Below are positions 26,045-34,085 of a stretch of DNA of 64,000 nt, in pieces; within the stretch, counting starts at the first letter, position 1, and every line of letters starts with the position of its first letter. The translations under genes and the position numbers were made by a program. This DNA is from Paraburkholderia diazotrophica (GTDB taxonomy: Bacteria > Pseudomonadota > Gammaproteobacteria > Burkholderiales > Burkholderiaceae). The stretch spans positions 1 to 64,000 of the forward strand of contig NZ_FNYE01000020.1 in assembly GCF_900108945.1 (NCBI RefSeq). The letters are read 5' to 3'. The notes beneath the pieces were generated by a model. It did no database searches and was not told the origin of the DNA. It saw nothing but the letters and a program-made list of their open reading frames with translations.

Positions 26045-26357
26045 CCATCGAGAGACACATGCGCATGCCGACCACCTGTCTGCTGCGGCATATCTGAAGC
26101 GGCAGCTGGGCGGCCGCATTGCGATTGGCCAGCACATCCGTCGCGTGCAGGACGTGTTCGCGAAGCTCTTCAACCGACCCATGTTCGCGCACGAACGCGA
26201 TGACCTTGTCCGCGCTTGCCGTCGACGTCCGCCCCGCCTTCGGGTCATAGTCGAGCACCGAATCGATCATGGCGCAGCCAGGATTACCTTGCCGGCGGAC
26301 CGCGTAGGTCACTGTACAGGTCACGGGGTCGAAGAACGGGTGAATGATCGGTTGCAT
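26045..26357 (-). pseudogene. MBL-fold sulfur dioxygenase-like (Blh/ETHE1-type) gene broken by an internal inversion
   Basis: The leftward reading starts at an ATG at 26357 behind GAGGAGG and gives 60 residues of a persulfide-dioxygenase-like MBL protein, ending KVIAFVREHG at 26178. The expected continuation, ETHAHADHLSAAAYLKRQLG and GGRIAIGQHIRRVQDVFAKL with the HxHxDH metal motif, is present but on the opposite strand (26052-26174, rightward). The two pieces abut within 4 nt. The remaining two-thirds of the protein is missing. The gene is therefore dead. In related loci this enzyme is co-regulated with the divergent ArsR-type repressor and YeeE/YedE proteins. Confidence 0.8.
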
Positions 26358-26415
26358 GGGGAGCCTCCTCAGATGGAACACATTCCATTCGCAAACATTA
26401 TGTTTTTAAATATAC

Positions 26416-26423
26416 TATCGATA
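26416..26423. promoter_or_regulatory. AT-rich control region of the bigR-like repressor
   Basis: TATCGATA is the centre of an A/T-rich stretch (about 26398-26436) that stands out in GC-rich DNA between the divergent genes. BigR/SqrR-type repressors bind A/T-rich dyads at this position. A TATACT at 26411-26416 could be a -10. Confidence 0.45.
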
Positions 26424-26441
26424 TGTAAATTGTAAAGAGCC

Positions 26442-26762
26442 ATGAAACCGTCCAGTTCAAGCATCGACCTCGCCACGATGCAGGGCGCCGCCGCCAACGC
26501 ATGCGCGCTGCTGAAGGTGCTCGCCAATCCCGACCGTCTGCTGCTGATGTGCCAGCTTTCTCAAGGAGAGCTGTCCGTCGGCGAGCTGGAAGAACAGCTA
26601 GGTATCCGGCAGCCCACCCTTTCGCAGCAGTTGGGCATACTGAGGGAAAACTGCCTGGTGAACACGCGCCGGGAGGGCAAAAACATCTTCTATTCAGTGG
26701 CGAGCCCGCAGGCGCTCGCCGTCATGGCCGTGCTTTACGAACAGTTCTGTGCGAAGCAGTGA
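26442..26762 (+). CDS. ArsR-family persulfide-responsive repressor (BigR/SqrR-like)
   Basis: 106 aa with a winged-helix HTH (ELSVGELEEQLGIRQPTLSQ, QLGILRENCLVNTRREGKNI). Cys37 (LLLMCQLS) and Cys103 (QFCAKQ) are 66 residues apart, as are the sensing cysteines of SqrR (41/107) and BigR (42/108), which form a disulfide or tetrasulfide with reactive sulfur. It is divergent from the broken MBL gene and leads the YeeE/YedE pair with an 11-nt gap. It should repress this sulfur-detoxification or transport unit. Additional Cys residues lie at 21 and near 70. Confidence 0.9.
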   Translation: MKPSSSSIDLATMQGAAANACALLKVLANPDRLLLMCQLSQGELSVGELEEQLGIRQPTLSQQLGILRENCLVNTRREGKNIFYSVASPQALAVMAVLYEQFCAKQ

Positions 26763-26773
26763 GGAACGGAATC

Positions 26774-27208
26774 ATGCAGATAGACCTCATCCATTTCACC
26801 CCCGGCCTCTCACTGGCGGGCGGCCTCATCATCGGTCTCGCAGCCGCCGCGCTGGTGTTGTTCAACGGACGCATTGCCGGCATCAGCGGAATCCTGGGCG
26901 GCCTGTTGAACTGGCCGCGCAATGACATCGGGTGGCGTCTCGCCTTTCTCGTTGGCCTCGTGGGAGTGCCTGTCATTGCAGGCCTGCTCGGCAAGCCTGC
27001 ACACCTGGATATCGAGGCGGACTGGCGCGAAATCGTAGTCGCCGGTCTTCTCGTGGGCATCGGCACCCGCTACGCGAGCGGTTGTACGAGTGGCCATGGT
27101 GTGTGCGGCCTGTCGCGCGGGTCCGTCCGCTCGCTGGTCGCAACCGCAACCTTCATGGCGGCGGGGTTTCTGACTGTTTTCGTGCAACGACACCTGATCG
27201 GAGGTTGA
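26774..27208 (+). CDS. YeeE/YedE family half-transporter (PmpA-like)
   Basis: 144 aa, about four membrane helices. The hallmark SGCTSGHGVCGLSRGSVRSL (near residue 103-122), with its two cysteines, matches the thiosulfate-transport signature of YeeE/YedE proteins. GAGGAA lies 7 nt before the ATG. It forms a pair with the next gene, 1 nt away; together they equal one full-length YeeE. Such pairs import or export sulfur-containing ions under BigR-type control. Confidence 0.92.
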   Translation: MQIDLIHFTPGLSLAGGLIIGLAAAALVLFNGRIAGISGILGGLLNWPRNDIGWRLAFLVGLVGVPVIAGLLGKPAHLDIEADWREIVVAGLLVGIGTRYASGCTSGHGVCGLSRGSVRSLVATATFMAAGFLTVFVQRHLIGG

Positions 27209-27209
27209 C

Positions 27210-27665
27210 ATGGCAGTTCCTATTGCATGCCGGGTGGCACCCATTGCGGCGCTCCCCGCGGGCCTCCTCTTTGGCATGGGCCTGATGATTTCCGGCATGG
27301 CCAATCCGGCCAAGGTGTTGGGTTTCCTGGACCTCGCCGGGCGCTGGGACCCTTCACTGGCCTTTGTGATGGCGGGTGCCATTGCCGTCGGCTCACTTGC
27401 GTTTTTCGTGGCCAAACGCCGCAAGCAATCAATCCTCGGATTACCGATGCAACTGCCGGGCAGCACGGGTATCACACCGAGGCTGGTTCTCGGCAGCGCC
27501 GCATTCGGTATCGGCTGGGGTCTGGCCGGCTTCTGTCCGGGTCCTGCGCTGGTTGCGCTCGGCGCGGGCTATCCGAAAGCCTTCGGTTTTGTGGCGGCCA
27601 TGGTAGCGGGCATGGCCGTTTTCGAGCTTGTCGAACGCGCAAAGTCATCCATGCAGCGAGCGTAA
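27210..27665 (+). CDS. YeeE/YedE family half-transporter, second half (PmpB-like, DUF6691)
   Basis: 151 aa, four membrane helices. LFGMGLMISGMANPAKVLGF near residues 20-39 and GWGLAGFCPGPALVALG near 115-131, with its single Cys, are the family marks. It follows the first half with a 1-nt gap and a GGAGG in the end of that gene. It probably forms a heteromeric channel for thiosulfate or persulfide species with its partner. Confidence 0.92.
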   Translation: MAVPIACRVAPIAALPAGLLFGMGLMISGMANPAKVLGFLDLAGRWDPSLAFVMAGAIAVGSLAFFVAKRRKQSILGLPMQLPGSTGITPRLVLGSAAFGIGWGLAGFCPGPALVALGAGYPKAFGFVAAMVAGMAVFELVERAKSSMQRA

Positions 27666-27985
27666 GCACGCACCGGCGCGACTGTAACCGATCCTTTGAA
27701 CGCCCCGGAGAAAGAGAAAGGAAAATCGATGGAGAACGTCATTGTCATTAGCGCCGTGCACGACCGCGGCCTTTCCGGCGGACATCCGAACGTCGGCTTC
27801 ACTCTGATGACAGGGCGTGCACATTGCCGTGCACATGCTACGACTTGACAGACCGTTGATCGATCTCTGGAGGCGCATGTACAAAAATGCGTGCGTCGCA
27901 CTGGAAGAATGCGGAGCCACGGGGCGAGCTCCATACGTTCATCCTCTTTCAATAGCGAGCACGAATGTCGAGCTAGTGTTTCGAA
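27666..27985. other. Intergenic stretch without a supported gene
   Basis: There are 320 bp between the YeeE/YedE pair and a doubtful small gene. A purine-rich ribosome-binding-like tract at 27710-27725 precedes an ATG at 27729. The first codons there (MENVIVISAV) resemble a thiolase N-terminus, but the frame loses that resemblance within a dozen codons and stops after about 40. Confidence 0.4.
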
Positions 27986-28171
27986 ATGCAAAGACACGTA
28001 TCGCTCCCGAGCTTTTTGCGTGACGAAGATTTTGAATGCGGAGACGAGTACGGTGCGGATTACGGATACTTCAGCTACATGTTCAAAAATCTCTGCGTCT
28101 CTGACACACCCGAGGGCGCGATCGGATGGGCTGCTGAGTGGCTGCGTGGGTGGATAGACGATAACGTGTGA
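27986..28171 (+). CDS. Doubtful small acidic protein
   Basis: 61 aa (starts MQRHVSLPSFLRDEDFECGD, ends EWLRGWIDDNV), acidic and aromatic, with an amino-acid mix that looks protein-like rather than a shadow frame. There is no good ribosome-binding site before the ATG and no family was recognised. It precedes the beta-flower-type gene by 33 nt and could be co-expressed with it. Confidence 0.3.
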   Translation: MQRHVSLPSFLRDEDFECGDEYGADYGYFSYMFKNLCVSDTPEGAIGWAAEWLRGWIDDNV

Positions 28172-28204
28172 GCCGCTACATGGCTGGGCACAAGGGGCGG
28201 CAAG

Positions 28205-28540
28205 ATGCACAGAGCGAGCAATGCAAACGAGATGGGCTGGCTGTGGCTGTGGACCTGGGGCGGCACGAGTTTCGGCTACCGCGACGGCGACGATCTCTGG
28301 ACGCATGATGGCCGCCATGTCGGACGCTTCATCGGCAACGAGGTCTATGCGCCCAGTGGCGCCTACCTCGGCGAACTCATCGGCACCGACCGGCTGATCA
28401 CCAGTCAGGCGAAGCGCGGCTGGCGCCACGCGGGTTTTACGCCCTTCGCGCCGCGAACCGCCTGTACGGCGCCCGGTGCCCTCGGCTACGCGACGTATGC
28501 CGGCTATGAGGATTTCCCCGCCCAAGGATCGCTGCGTTGA
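28205..28540 (+). CDS. 4-fold beta-flower-like small protein
   Basis: 111 aa. Repeating aromatic/Gly units are visible: WTWGGTSFGYRDGDDLWTHD, then GRHVGRFIGNEVYAPSGAYL and GELIGTDRLITSQAKR, ending ATYAGYEDFPAQ. This four-unit layout is that of the small proteins called 4-fold beta flower. Their role is not known. A purine-rich AAGGGG tract lies 5' of the ATG; an internal ATG at 28232 is an alternative start. It is convergent with the YncE-type gene. Confidence 0.7.
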   Translation: MHRASNANEMGWLWLWTWGGTSFGYRDGDDLWTHDGRHVGRFIGNEVYAPSGAYLGELIGTDRLITSQAKRGWRHAGFTPFAPRTACTAPGALGYATYAGYEDFPAQGSLR

Positions 28541-28628
28541 AGCGCGAGCATGGGGAGTGAGAGCGCTTTCATATCCAACTCCCGAACTGACACAGAGCCA
28601 GACCATATTTTCGCAGCTATGGGAGACA

Positions 28629-29675
28629 TCAGCCGGGCGCCATCACACGCAGCACTGGACGTCCGTCAACGTTCTTTAGCGGGAAATACGAACGGTGCGT
28701 GGCGGGGTCGACAGCGACCACGTGCGCGTTTGGTCCGAGCCGGCCTTCGCCGATCTTGTTGACGTTCGAGCCTTTGACACTGAAGACCGATACAACGCCC
28801 CCTTCCCCGGCCACATAGAGCCTGCCCTGTTCGGGATCGAACGCAAGCACGTCCGGGTCCTTGCCGATGTCAAACGACTGGACGACCCGCCGTGCTTTCA
28901 TATCGAACACGAGCAGCTTGTCGTTGCCCTGACAGGCAACAAACGCAAGGCCGTCCTGCGAATCGATCAACAGACCATGGTTGTGGTCGGCTCCCGGGAG
29001 GGCAAAGCGGGCAACGATCCTGTCGACGGTCGGGTCGATTTCAACGAGTTCGTTGCGCGTCTGGACATTGACGAAGATGTGATGCGATTGCGGATCGTAT
29101 TGCGTATTGCCAACCTCGCCACCAAGCGGAATGGTTGCGACGCGCTGGTTGGTTTGGACGTCAACGACGGTCTCCGTGCTACCGTTCTCGTCAGACGCGT
29201 AGAGCTTGTGCACCTCGGGCGCGTAAGCCATCCCGTCCGGGTAGTGGCCGCCCGGCATGCGCGCGACGATCCTGAGTGTTGCTTCATCGATGGCCACAAT
29301 TTCGTCGGTGCCCGTCGCCGAGGCGTAGACGCGCGACATCCCCGGAATGGCAAGCACGCCATGCACCGATGAGACGTCAGGAATGCGTGCGACCACGCGC
29401 GAGGCACTCACATCGAAGACGATCACTTCGCCGTCGCCGAGGTGCGCGATGAACAGCAGATGGCGATCGGGATCGTAGGTTTCGTAGTCAAGCCGGGTGG
29501 CGCGACCCGGCAGCGGAATATCAGCGACGTGTGTCAGTGGGAGATTGTTGACCCGCTCCTGCCCGGCAGCGGGTGGAACCATATGCACCAGAACGCCCAA
29601 GGCTGTACACAGACCGAGGAGGGCGAGGTACAGCAGGACCGCCGGGCGCAAACGCCAGTGTTGCAAGGTTTTCAT
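28629..29675 (-). CDS. YncE-type beta-propeller exported protein
   Basis: 348 aa with an N-terminal membrane anchor or signal (AVLLYLALLGLCTALGVLVH). The rest is a seven-bladed propeller with YVTN-like repeats, for example DGEVIVFDVSASRVVARIPD, TDEIVAIDEATLRIVARMPG and NELVEIDPTVDRIVARFAL. Such proteins are periplasmic and often bind partners or metal-loaded cofactors; no enzymatic residue is evident. It is the last gene of the leftward run that begins with chrB, 78 nt after the DUF1259 gene. Confidence 0.88.
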   Translation of the reverse strand: MKTLQHWRLRPAVLLYLALLGLCTALGVLVHMVPPAAGQERVNNLPLTHVADIPLPGRATRLDYETYDPDRHLLFIAHLGDGEVIVFDVSASRVVARIPDVSSVHGVLAIPGMSRVYASATGTDEIVAIDEATLRIVARMPGGHYPDGMAYAPEVHKLYASDENGSTETVVDVQTNQRVATIPLGGEVGNTQYDPQSHHIFVNVQTRNELVEIDPTVDRIVARFALPGADHNHGLLIDSQDGLAFVACQGNDKLLVFDMKARRVVQSFDIGKDPDVLAFDPEQGRLYVAGEGGVVSVFSVKGSNVNKIGEGRLGPNAHVVAVDPATHRSYFPLKNVDGRPVLRVMAPG

Positions 29676-29753
29676 GAAACCTCCTGCGGCACGACTGCCA
29701 CCGCCACGCGCATGGCGGCTGCGGCGGCGTCGCGCATAAAAAGCCGCGCTGCT

Positions 29754-30677
29754 TTATCGCGTGATCGCGGCCTGCGCGTTCAAAGCCGCCTTGACACCCT
29801 TGGCTAGGTCAACAGCCTTACCCTTGCCCCAGTAGTGCAGGAACAGGATGCGAGGCGACTCACCCGTCATGTGCTGATGAATGGCCACGATATTGATCCC
29901 CGACGCGCGCATGCTTTTGAGTACTGCCTGCAGCTCGTCTTCACGCATCGCGAAATCGCCATCGACAACCGCTTCATCGTCGGTGCCGGCGAATGCGGCC
30001 CACGTGTTGACGCCCATCTCGTTGCCGACGGTGACGCCGTGCATGCTGGCGGTCCTCCCGACGACCACCTTGAACATGCCGTTGTTCGTCTGCCCCTTCG
30101 AGCCGAACACCGCTTCCAGGGGCGCGGGGCTGATGTTGCTCGAATCCCCGATGTGTCCGGGAAAGGCCTTTTCTGGATCGGCGTGTGCCGACCGGACTTC
30201 AGCGATCCGGTCGTACACCTTCTTGACGCCCTCCGCGAGCGTTGCGGCATCGCCGGTGCCGCCGATATGCATGAAGTACACCTTGGGCTGATCAAAAAAG
30301 AAATGATTGTGGAGCGCGGTCACTTCCAGTCCGGCGTCAAGCGCCGCACTCATGACCGGATTGACCTCATCTTCGAACACCACGGTGTCGCCCATCATCA
30401 TGACCTGCGAACCGTGGGCGGGCTTGAATGCTGCATAGGACGTGAGACCCATGAACGGTGGCATGATCGAGCCGTCGACCTGCACCTTCACGTCGTTGCG
30501 CGGTTTCGAGACCTTGAACACGCCTTCCTGTTTGGAAAAAGTGCCTTTCAGGCCGGTGATCTGTTCAATGCGAGCCGTATCCATTGAAGCAGGCTGCTGC
30601 GCATTGGCTGGGCTGCTGAACGCACCAACGCTGGCGGCGATGATCAATGCGTGCGAGAGGCGTCTTAACGATGACAT
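29754..30677 (-). CDS. DUF1259 domain exported protein
   Basis: 307 aa with a signal peptide ending near ANAQ. It contains two DUF1259 (LppY/LpqO-like) repeats: each has a His-rich strand, ALHNHFFFDQPKVYFMHIGG near residues 120-139 and AIHQHMTGESPRILFLHYWG near 265-284. The matching HxH-x-FxHxxG pattern indicates an internal duplication and possible metal binding. AGGAGG lies before the ATG. It follows the MFS gene by 119 nt in the chromate run; its role there is unknown. Confidence 0.9.
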   Translation of the reverse strand: MSSLRRLSHALIIAASVGAFSSPANAQQPASMDTARIEQITGLKGTFSKQEGVFKVSKPRNDVKVQVDGSIMPPFMGLTSYAAFKPAHGSQVMMMGDTVVFEDEVNPVMSAALDAGLEVTALHNHFFFDQPKVYFMHIGGTGDAATLAEGVKKVYDRIAEVRSAHADPEKAFPGHIGDSSNISPAPLEAVFGSKGQTNNGMFKVVVGRTASMHGVTVGNEMGVNTWAAFAGTDDEAVVDGDFAMREDELQAVLKSMRASGINIVAIHQHMTGESPRILFLHYWGKGKAVDLAKGVKAALNAQAAITR

Positions 30678-30796
30678 CAGAAATTCCTCCTTGAACGGGG
30701 TGCATCAAATGCGCAGCCTTTTTGCGATCTTCGAAAACTGCGCTCGGGTTGGCCTCCTCACGCCTGCGTTGTAGGAATGAACTTCGACCATTGTTC

Positions 30797-32053
30797 TCAG
30801 CGATCCGGTTTGACGTGACGGAAAAGGAAAAGCAGCGACAGGTCATAGGCGATCTTGAGTGCGCCGCAGGCGACAAGCGGCGCGCCGAGCCAGCCGATGC
30901 CGATCAGGCCGCCTGCCAGAGACGGCGCGAGCGATGCGGCGAGGCTTCGCGGTACGGAAGTGAAGCTTGCAGCGGCGGGCCGCTCGACCGGCGTGACGAC
31001 GGCCATCACGTAGGCGGTGCGCGTAGGAACGTCCATCTGGGACAATGCGCTGCGCGCAAGCAGCAGCGCCAGCGTCACCGGCGACGAAGCGGCAAAGGCC
31101 GCGGCGATCAGGCACAGGCTTGCCGGGATGTGCGTGAACACCATCGTATTGAGCAGCCCGATCTTGCTGGCGAGCGGCGGTGCGGCAAGCTGCGAGAGCG
31201 CGGTGAGCAGCCCTGCCCAGAAAAAGAACTGGCCCGCCGCACCGACTGACAGGCCGAAGCGTTGCATGAGCCAGAGCGACATCAAGGCATTCACGACCAG
31301 GCCGCCGGCAAACGCGTCGACGCTGAACAGCAACGCGAGACGCGTCACGATGCGCCGTGACTCACCGAGCGGTGCGCTCGGGCCGGAAGTCTGTGCGCCA
31401 GAAGGCGGCAGGCGACGATAGAGCAACCAGATCGCACCGCCCGTCGCCGCATACACGATGAACATCGTGCGCATGGCGGTGAGTTCCCTCATGTGTGCGT
31501 GCGTGACCAGCCATGCGGGCACGCCCGCTGCGAGTGAGCCGAGCGCTGCCGAAACGGCGCCGATCAGGCTGTAGCGGGCGAATAGCGCCGTTCGTGCGTC
31601 GCCCGTCGCCATCCCGGCAAGCCGCGACTGCTCGAGTGGGAGAAAAAGACTGACGTCGCCTGAGCTCGGGTTGAGCGTGCCGACAAAGGCGACGATGAGC
31701 AGGGGCAGCAGCGACGACAAGCCTGCAAAGCCCAGGCCTGTCGCGGCCATTAATAACGCGGCGAACATAAACATCCGGCGTGCCGCAAAGCGATTGGCAA
31801 GCATGCCGACTGCGATGGTGGCCACGGCGGAGCCGGCCAGTGTCGCGGTGCTGATCAGACCGACGTCGACCTTGGCAAACCCGAGCGCAAGCAGATACGC
31901 GGGTAACAGTACCGCGATGAAACCGTCGCAGAAGCCTCGCAGTCCGCGACTCACCAGCAGCAGCCGCGCCGCACGGTCAGCTCCCGATGGCAACATCCAC
32001 GTTGACATCCGGGCTGCCAGTGAAACGGCGCGATCTTCCTCACGTGTGTTCAT
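30797..32053 (-). CDS. MFS transporter
   Basis: About 418 aa from the ATG at 32053; an ATG at 32074 is possible but would extend the overlap with the preceding gene. Twelve hydrophobic segments; the cytoplasmic loop after helix 2 reads MLANRFAARRMF, a degenerate MFS motif A. The start overlaps the end of the short chrB gene by 14 nt. MFS proteins accompany chromate genes in several Burkholderiaceae, but the substrate is not known. Confidence 0.88.
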   Translation of the reverse strand: MNTREEDRAVSLAARMSTWMLPSGADRAARLLLVSRGLRGFCDGFIAVLLPAYLLALGFAKVDVGLISTATLAGSAVATIAVGMLANRFAARRMFMFAALLMAATGLGFAGLSSLLPLLIVAFVGTLNPSSGDVSLFLPLEQSRLAGMATGDARTALFARYSLIGAVSAALGSLAAGVPAWLVTHAHMRELTAMRTMFIVYAATGGAIWLLYRRLPPSGAQTSGPSAPLGESRRIVTRLALLFSVDAFAGGLVVNALMSLWLMQRFGLSVGAAGQFFFWAGLLTALSQLAAPPLASKIGLLNTMVFTHIPASLCLIAAAFAASSPVTLALLLARSALSQMDVPTRTAYVMAVVTPVERPAAASFTSVPRSLAASLAPSLAGGLIGIGWLGAPLVACGALKIAYDLSLLFLFRHVKPDR

Positions 32054-32471
32054 TGCTGCTCTTGCACCAGGCATACAGCGCGTCGTAGACGATCATGCCC
32101 TGTCGCAACTGCTCATGGTCGTCGGTGAAGTTGCGTGACAGGCCAACCGAGATGGCATAGAGCCCGGCCGCCTCAGGGACCAGATCGAGCCGGCTGGTAT
32201 CGGCGCCTCGCACGATGCGGGCGAGCCTGACCAGCGCGGGGTCGCCCAGTTGATATTTGTGCAGGAAGGCATCGAAGCTGCAGAATTCGCCATGGTGACC
32301 GAGTTCAACGTCCGGCACATCGAATGGAATGGCTCCTGTTTCCTTCGCGACACGCATCACCTCGTCGCGAGGCACGTACAGGAACTCGGGCGCCTTGTCG
32401 ATGAAACGGGCAATCAGCCACGGGCAGGCGATACGGTCAACCTTGGGCCGTTCGCGCGTAATCCATTTCAT
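32040..32471 (-). CDS. ChrB C-terminal-domain protein (short form)
   Basis: 143 aa from the ATG at 32471, preceded by AAGGAG. It consists only of the chromate-resistance domain: RPKVDRIACPWLIARFID near residues 8-25, FVPRDEV-like and FDVPDVELGHHGEFCSFDAF near 50-70, then ALVRLARIVRGADTS. Full-length ChrB (35.3-36.2 kb) has the same domain at its C-terminus. As in chromate loci with a split ChrB, it may help chromate sensing or reduction in the cytoplasm. Confidence 0.88.
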   Translation of the reverse strand: MKWITRERPKVDRIACPWLIARFIDKAPEFLYVPRDEVMRVAKETGAIPFDVPDVELGHHGEFCSFDAFLHKYQLGDPALVRLARIVRGADTSRLDLVPEAAGLYAISVGLSRNFTDDHEQLRQGMIVYDALYAWCKSSNEHT

Positions 32472-32514
32472 GACGCTGCTCCTTCCTGAGCATAGCTGTG
32501 AAAAAAACACCTGA

Positions 32515-32832
32515 TCAGTCGTCGTCTTCCTCGTCTTCCTTCGTCGCGACGACCTTCCCGGTCTCGTCGAGAATCAGTTCCTGCTTCTGGTCGCCGGAGC
32601 CTAGGGTGACGTCATATTGGGTCGTGCCCCGGGCGGTGTGCTTTTCGATTTCATTGACCGGGCGCCCCTGTGCCTGCTGGTCAATGGTGGCTTTGACAGG
32701 GGCCGGCACCTGTGAGAGCTCAATGGTCTGTCCACCGGTTTTTTCGATAGGCCGCTGCTTGCAGCCGGTAATCGCAAGCAGGCATGCGAGAATCAGACTG
32801 GCGATCGCATATCGCCCGTTTGGAATCAACAT
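32515..32832 (-). CDS. Small lipoprotein, PepSY-like
   Basis: 105 aa from the ATG at 32832 (AAGGAG upstream). A lipobox (LLAITGC) near residue 23 predicts a lipoprotein. The mature part, VPAPVKATIDQQAQG followed by EIEKHTARGTTQYDVTLGSG and DETGKVVATKED, has the helix-plus-strands pattern of PepSY/DUF2874-like periplasmic domains. The end is a run of acidic residues that could bind cations. It lies between SOD and short chrB with gaps of about 42 nt. Confidence 0.78.
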   Translation of the reverse strand: MLIPNGRYAIASLILACLLAITGCKQRPIEKTGGQTIELSQVPAPVKATIDQQAQGRPVNEIEKHTARGTTQYDVTLGSGDQKQELILDETGKVVATKEDEEDDD

Positions 32833-32874
32833 AGCGCTCTCCTTCTTCGCGACGAGCAACAGTCATCCGGACCA

Positions 32875-33465
32875 TCAGATGATCAGCGCCTCGAATCGCG
32901 TCTTGACCTTCTGCCAGTTCACGTTCTGCATGAACGCGTCAACATAGGCGCCCGCCTTTGCGCCGAAGTCGATGTGATACGAATGCTCGTACATGTCGAG
33001 CGCCAGAATGGGCACGCCGTCGGCGAGCGTGTGCGCGTGATCGGACGCCCATTGGTTCACCAGCTTGCCGAGTCGGGGCGACCAGCTCAGCGGCACCCAC
33101 CCGGACCCGCCACCAAGCGCCTTACCCATCGCGGAGAATTCGGCGTGCCAGCGCTCAACGCTGCCGAAATCCCGCATCAGCGCAGTTTCAAGCGGTCCGC
33201 TCACGGATTCGCTTGCGCCCAGTGACTCGAAGTAGATTTCATGCAGGATCATCGAATTGGCCGCGATCAGTTCCTCGCGTTTGAGTCCATTGAGCACGAA
33301 GGCGGGGGCGGTGCTCACATCGATTTCCGCAAGCTGCGCGGTGATGGCGTTCAGGCGCTTGACGGCGCCCGCGTAGTTGTTCTCGTAGTGACTGGTGATC
33401 AGCTTTTCCGACAGACCGGCAAGCCGTGAAGGGTCACAGGCGACGGGTTGTATCTCGAAGCTCAT
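32875..33465 (-). CDS. Superoxide dismutase (Fe/Mn type; ChrC-like position)
   Basis: 196 aa from the ATG at 33465, preceded by AGGAG. Metal ligands fit the Fe/Mn family: His26 (TSHYENNYAGAVKRL), His near 78 (ILHEIYF), and Asp and His in ALDMYEHSYHIDFG near 160-170. GSGWVPLSW replaces the common GSGWAWL. Superoxide dismutase genes (chrC) are part of chromate operons in Cupriavidus, where chromate reduction generates oxygen radicals. It lies in the same leftward run. Confidence 0.92.
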   Translation of the reverse strand: MSFEIQPVACDPSRLAGLSEKLITSHYENNYAGAVKRLNAITAQLAEIDVSTAPAFVLNGLKREELIAANSMILHEIYFESLGASESVSGPLETALMRDFGSVERWHAEFSAMGKALGGGSGWVPLSWSPRLGKLVNQWASDHAHTLADGVPILALDMYEHSYHIDFGAKAGAYVDAFMQNVNWQKVKTRFEALII

Positions 33466-33505
33466 GGATGACTCCTGTTGCTGCGGATAACGAACGATGT
33501 TGGTC

Positions 33506-34003
33506 TCAACGACTGGGAGCGTGGTCCGCCACCCTGAGCTTTTCGCAGAGCCAGTAGTCGATCGACCATCTGCCACTACCTGTCGTCAGAAGATCCCCCA
33601 GTAGCAGTGTGACGCCAACATAGAGGACGCCGTAGCCCCAATCACCGTGGGGGACGATTACTGCGTGGGCTGCGTCTCGCAACCAGGTGAAGGAACCTGC
33701 GAGGTTGGCAAGCGCCCGCACAATGAAGATTGCCGCCGCCGGGTAGATCGCGAGCCTGACGCCTGCTCCGGCGACGAAGCTCATCCCCGCGAGAACCTCC
33801 ACCGCACGAAGGGCGAGGCCAGCGGCAACCGCACTGTCCGGCACTACGGGCGACCCGGGATGCGAGAACCACAACAGGTCCTGAAACGCGCCGTCGACCG
33901 GGGCAAGCAGCATGACGCCGATCGCCACACGCGTCGGTACAATCCATTGCGGCCCGCCTGTCCTGATCGTGGCGAGCACGCTCGATCTGCTCGGTAGCCG
34001 CAT
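33506..34003 (-). CDS. DoxX family membrane protein
   Basis: 165 aa from the ATG at 34003 with AAGGAGG about 9 nt upstream. Four hydrophobic segments: VPTRVAIGVMLLAPVDGAFQ, ALRAVEVLAGMSFVAGAGVR, LAIYPAAAIFIVRALANLAG and YGVLYVGVTLLLGDLL. This matches the DoxX/DoxD-like fold, often linked to superoxide dismutase and thiol redox systems. Its position next to SOD fits a role against oxidative stress caused by chromate. Confidence 0.85.
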   Translation of the reverse strand: MRLPSRSSVLATIRTGGPQWIVPTRVAIGVMLLAPVDGAFQDLLWFSHPGSPVVPDSAVAAGLALRAVEVLAGMSFVAGAGVRLAIYPAAAIFIVRALANLAGSFTWLRDAAHAVIVPHGDWGYGVLYVGVTLLLGDLLTTGSGRWSIDYWLCEKLRVADHAPSR

Positions 34004-34085
34004 GGTTGCGTACCTCCTTGCCGTGGTCAGTGCCATGGCACCTCAGCGCGCCTGGCTAACCGACCGTGTGCGTCCACGCTGCCTT

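Noticed and set aside
26022..26435. Rightward frame containing the HxHxDH segment as an independent small MBL gene.
   Set aside because: No ribosome-binding site, and all sequence beyond about 26177 is antisense of the N-terminal part of the same gene; an inverted segment explains it better.
27729..27850. Small frame starting MENVIVISAV that resembles a thiolase N-terminus, with a purine-rich ribosome-binding-like tract.
   Set aside because: The resemblance covers only about ten residues and the frame stops after about 40 codons without further thiolase motifs.
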